Shown: positions 7,075 through 7,702 of the stretch, one piece after another | How the letters are laid out: each line of letters begins with the position of its first letter | Position numbering within the stretch: the first letter of the stretch is position 1 | DNA from: Bacteroidales bacterium | GTDB lineage: Bacteria; Bacteroidota; Bacteroidia; Bacteroidales; UBA932 | DNA length: 7,702 bases | Assembly (NCBI GenBank): GCA_017556665.1 | Contig: JAFYMJ010000110.1 | Span: 1-7,702, forward strand | Reading direction: 5' to 3' | The notes under the pieces: generated by a model | The model's input: only the letters and a program-made list of their open reading frames with translations | Databases searched by the model: none | What the model was told of the DNA's origin: nothing | Made by a program: the position numbers and the translations under genes

Positions 7075-7702
7075 ATGAGTGCAACTACAGGAGAATGGCC
7101 TCCAAAAGAACATGAAAATCCAGATACTGCATTAGTTGTTAATGAAGGCGTTGAACAACCCCCTATCATTAATCCTTATATAAAGAACTTCTTTAAGAAA
7201 AAACCAAGGACTCTTTCTGTGGAAGAGTATATGGAGGGTATTACCTCTGGCAACAGAACTATCTTAAGCCAAGCCATTACATTGGTTGAAAGTTCATTGC
7301 CTGCACACAGAGAAATTGCCCAACAGATTATTGCCAAATGTCAGGAGTACTGTACTCTTAACAAAATTGAGACAATGAGAATTGGTATTACTGGTGTCCC
7401 TGGTGCCGGTAAAAGTACTTTTATTGAGGCTTTTGGCGGTTTGGTAACATCTAAAGGACATAAGCTGGCTGTTTTGGCCATTGACCCAAGCAGCGAGAAG
7501 ACAAAGGGAAGTATTCTTGGAGACAAAACAAGAATGGAGACACTTTGTAATGATCCCAACGCTTTTATCAGACCTAGTCCAAGTGCAGGTTCACTGGGTG
7601 GTGTTGCAAGAAAAACACGTGAAACAGTGCTTCTATGTGAGGCTGCAGGATATGATGTTGTATTTATTGAGACTGTTGGTGTTGGACAATCAGAGACTGC
7701 TG
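7075..7702 (+). CDS. meaB: Methylmalonyl-CoA mutase-associated GTPase MeaB, N-terminal part (cut by the window edge)
   Basis: MeaB (ArgK family, G3E P-loop GTPases) is a cytoplasmic chaperone that gates adenosylcobalamin delivery to methylmalonyl-CoA mutase and protects the enzyme. In Bacteroidota that mutase belongs to the succinate-to-propionate route. The first 209 codons are present. Seen: a hydrophilic N-terminal extension (about 1-45), the helical region to about 100, Walker [10 protein letters not shown] (107-115), [20 protein letters not shown] (135-154), [15 protein letters not shown] (164-178) and the switch motif ETVGVGQSE (199-207). The C-terminal remainder, including the guanine-specificity motif and dimerisation helices, is off the window. 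No mutase gene is visible, though it could lie downstream. It starts 13 bp after the DUF1573 gene with no promoter or Shine-Dalgarno between. The old name ArgK (arginine transport kinase) should not be used for its function. Confidence 0.96.
   Translation, partial: MSATTGEWPPKEHENPDTALVVNEGVEQPPIINPYIKNFFKKKPRTLSVEEYMEGITSGNRTILSQAITLVESSLPAHREIAQQIIAKCQEYCTLNKIETMRIGITGVPGAGKSTFIEAFGGLVTSKGHKLAVLAIDPSSEKTKGSILGDKTRMETLCNDPNAFIRPSPSAGSLGGVARKTRETVLLCEAAGYDVVFIETVGVGQSETA

Noticed and set aside
1..7702. Mobile element, CRISPR array, defence cassette, tRNA or other structured RNA, or a new multi-gene system.
   Set aside because: Almost all the sequence is covered by recognisable core genes. 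The spacers are short and hold only promoters, palindromes and one terminator, with no direct repeat array, transposase or tRNA-like fold seen.

Overview
The window reads as an ordinary chromosomal segment of a member of the phylum Bacteroidota, most likely order Bacteroidales. Three things point there. The DNA is AT-rich, and no gene start has a convincing Shine-Dalgarno sequence. Upstream of the genes there are matches to the Bacteroidota housekeeping promoter (TTG, a 19-21 bp spacer, then TAnnTTTG), with the -7 box TATATTTG seen three times. The gene content also fits: SecA with a Bacteroidota-type N-terminal region, a stand-alone MnmD, a lipoprotein M16 peptidase, a secreted DUF1573 protein and MeaB. 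The species cannot be named from this sequence.

Layout: the minus-strand secA gene enters from the left edge and starts at 1757; only its first 585 codons are present. A 158-bp divergent spacer with back-to-back -7 boxes and a perfect inverted repeat separates it from plus-strand mnmD (1916-2650, TTG start). A hairpin terminator at 2669-2702, able to work in both directions, closes mnmD and the converging gene for a 55-residue 2[4Fe-4S] ferredoxin (2719-2886, minus). Upstream of the ferredoxin gene, also on the minus strand, is a large two-unit M16 zinc-peptidase lipoprotein gene (2966-5881). The ferredoxin promoter overlaps the last codons of that gene. A compact divergent promoter region (about 5882-5969) with a perfect 17-bp palindrome separates the peptidase from a plus-strand operon. 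The operon holds a secreted DUF1573 protein (5970-7061) and, 13 bp later, meaB (7075 to the right edge, truncated).

The genes cover unrelated housekeeping roles: protein export, tRNA wobble-uridine modification, electron transfer, envelope proteolysis, an envelope Ig-like protein, and assembly of B12-dependent methylmalonyl-CoA mutase. I see no mobile element, CRISPR array, RNA gene, defence system or sign of recent transfer. I found no convincing undescribed system. The points most worth a second look are the divergent-promoter palindrome, the inverted repeat and tiny ORF in the secA leader, the palindrome in the ferredoxin leader, the TTG start of mnmD, and a substitution in a conserved SecA motif.
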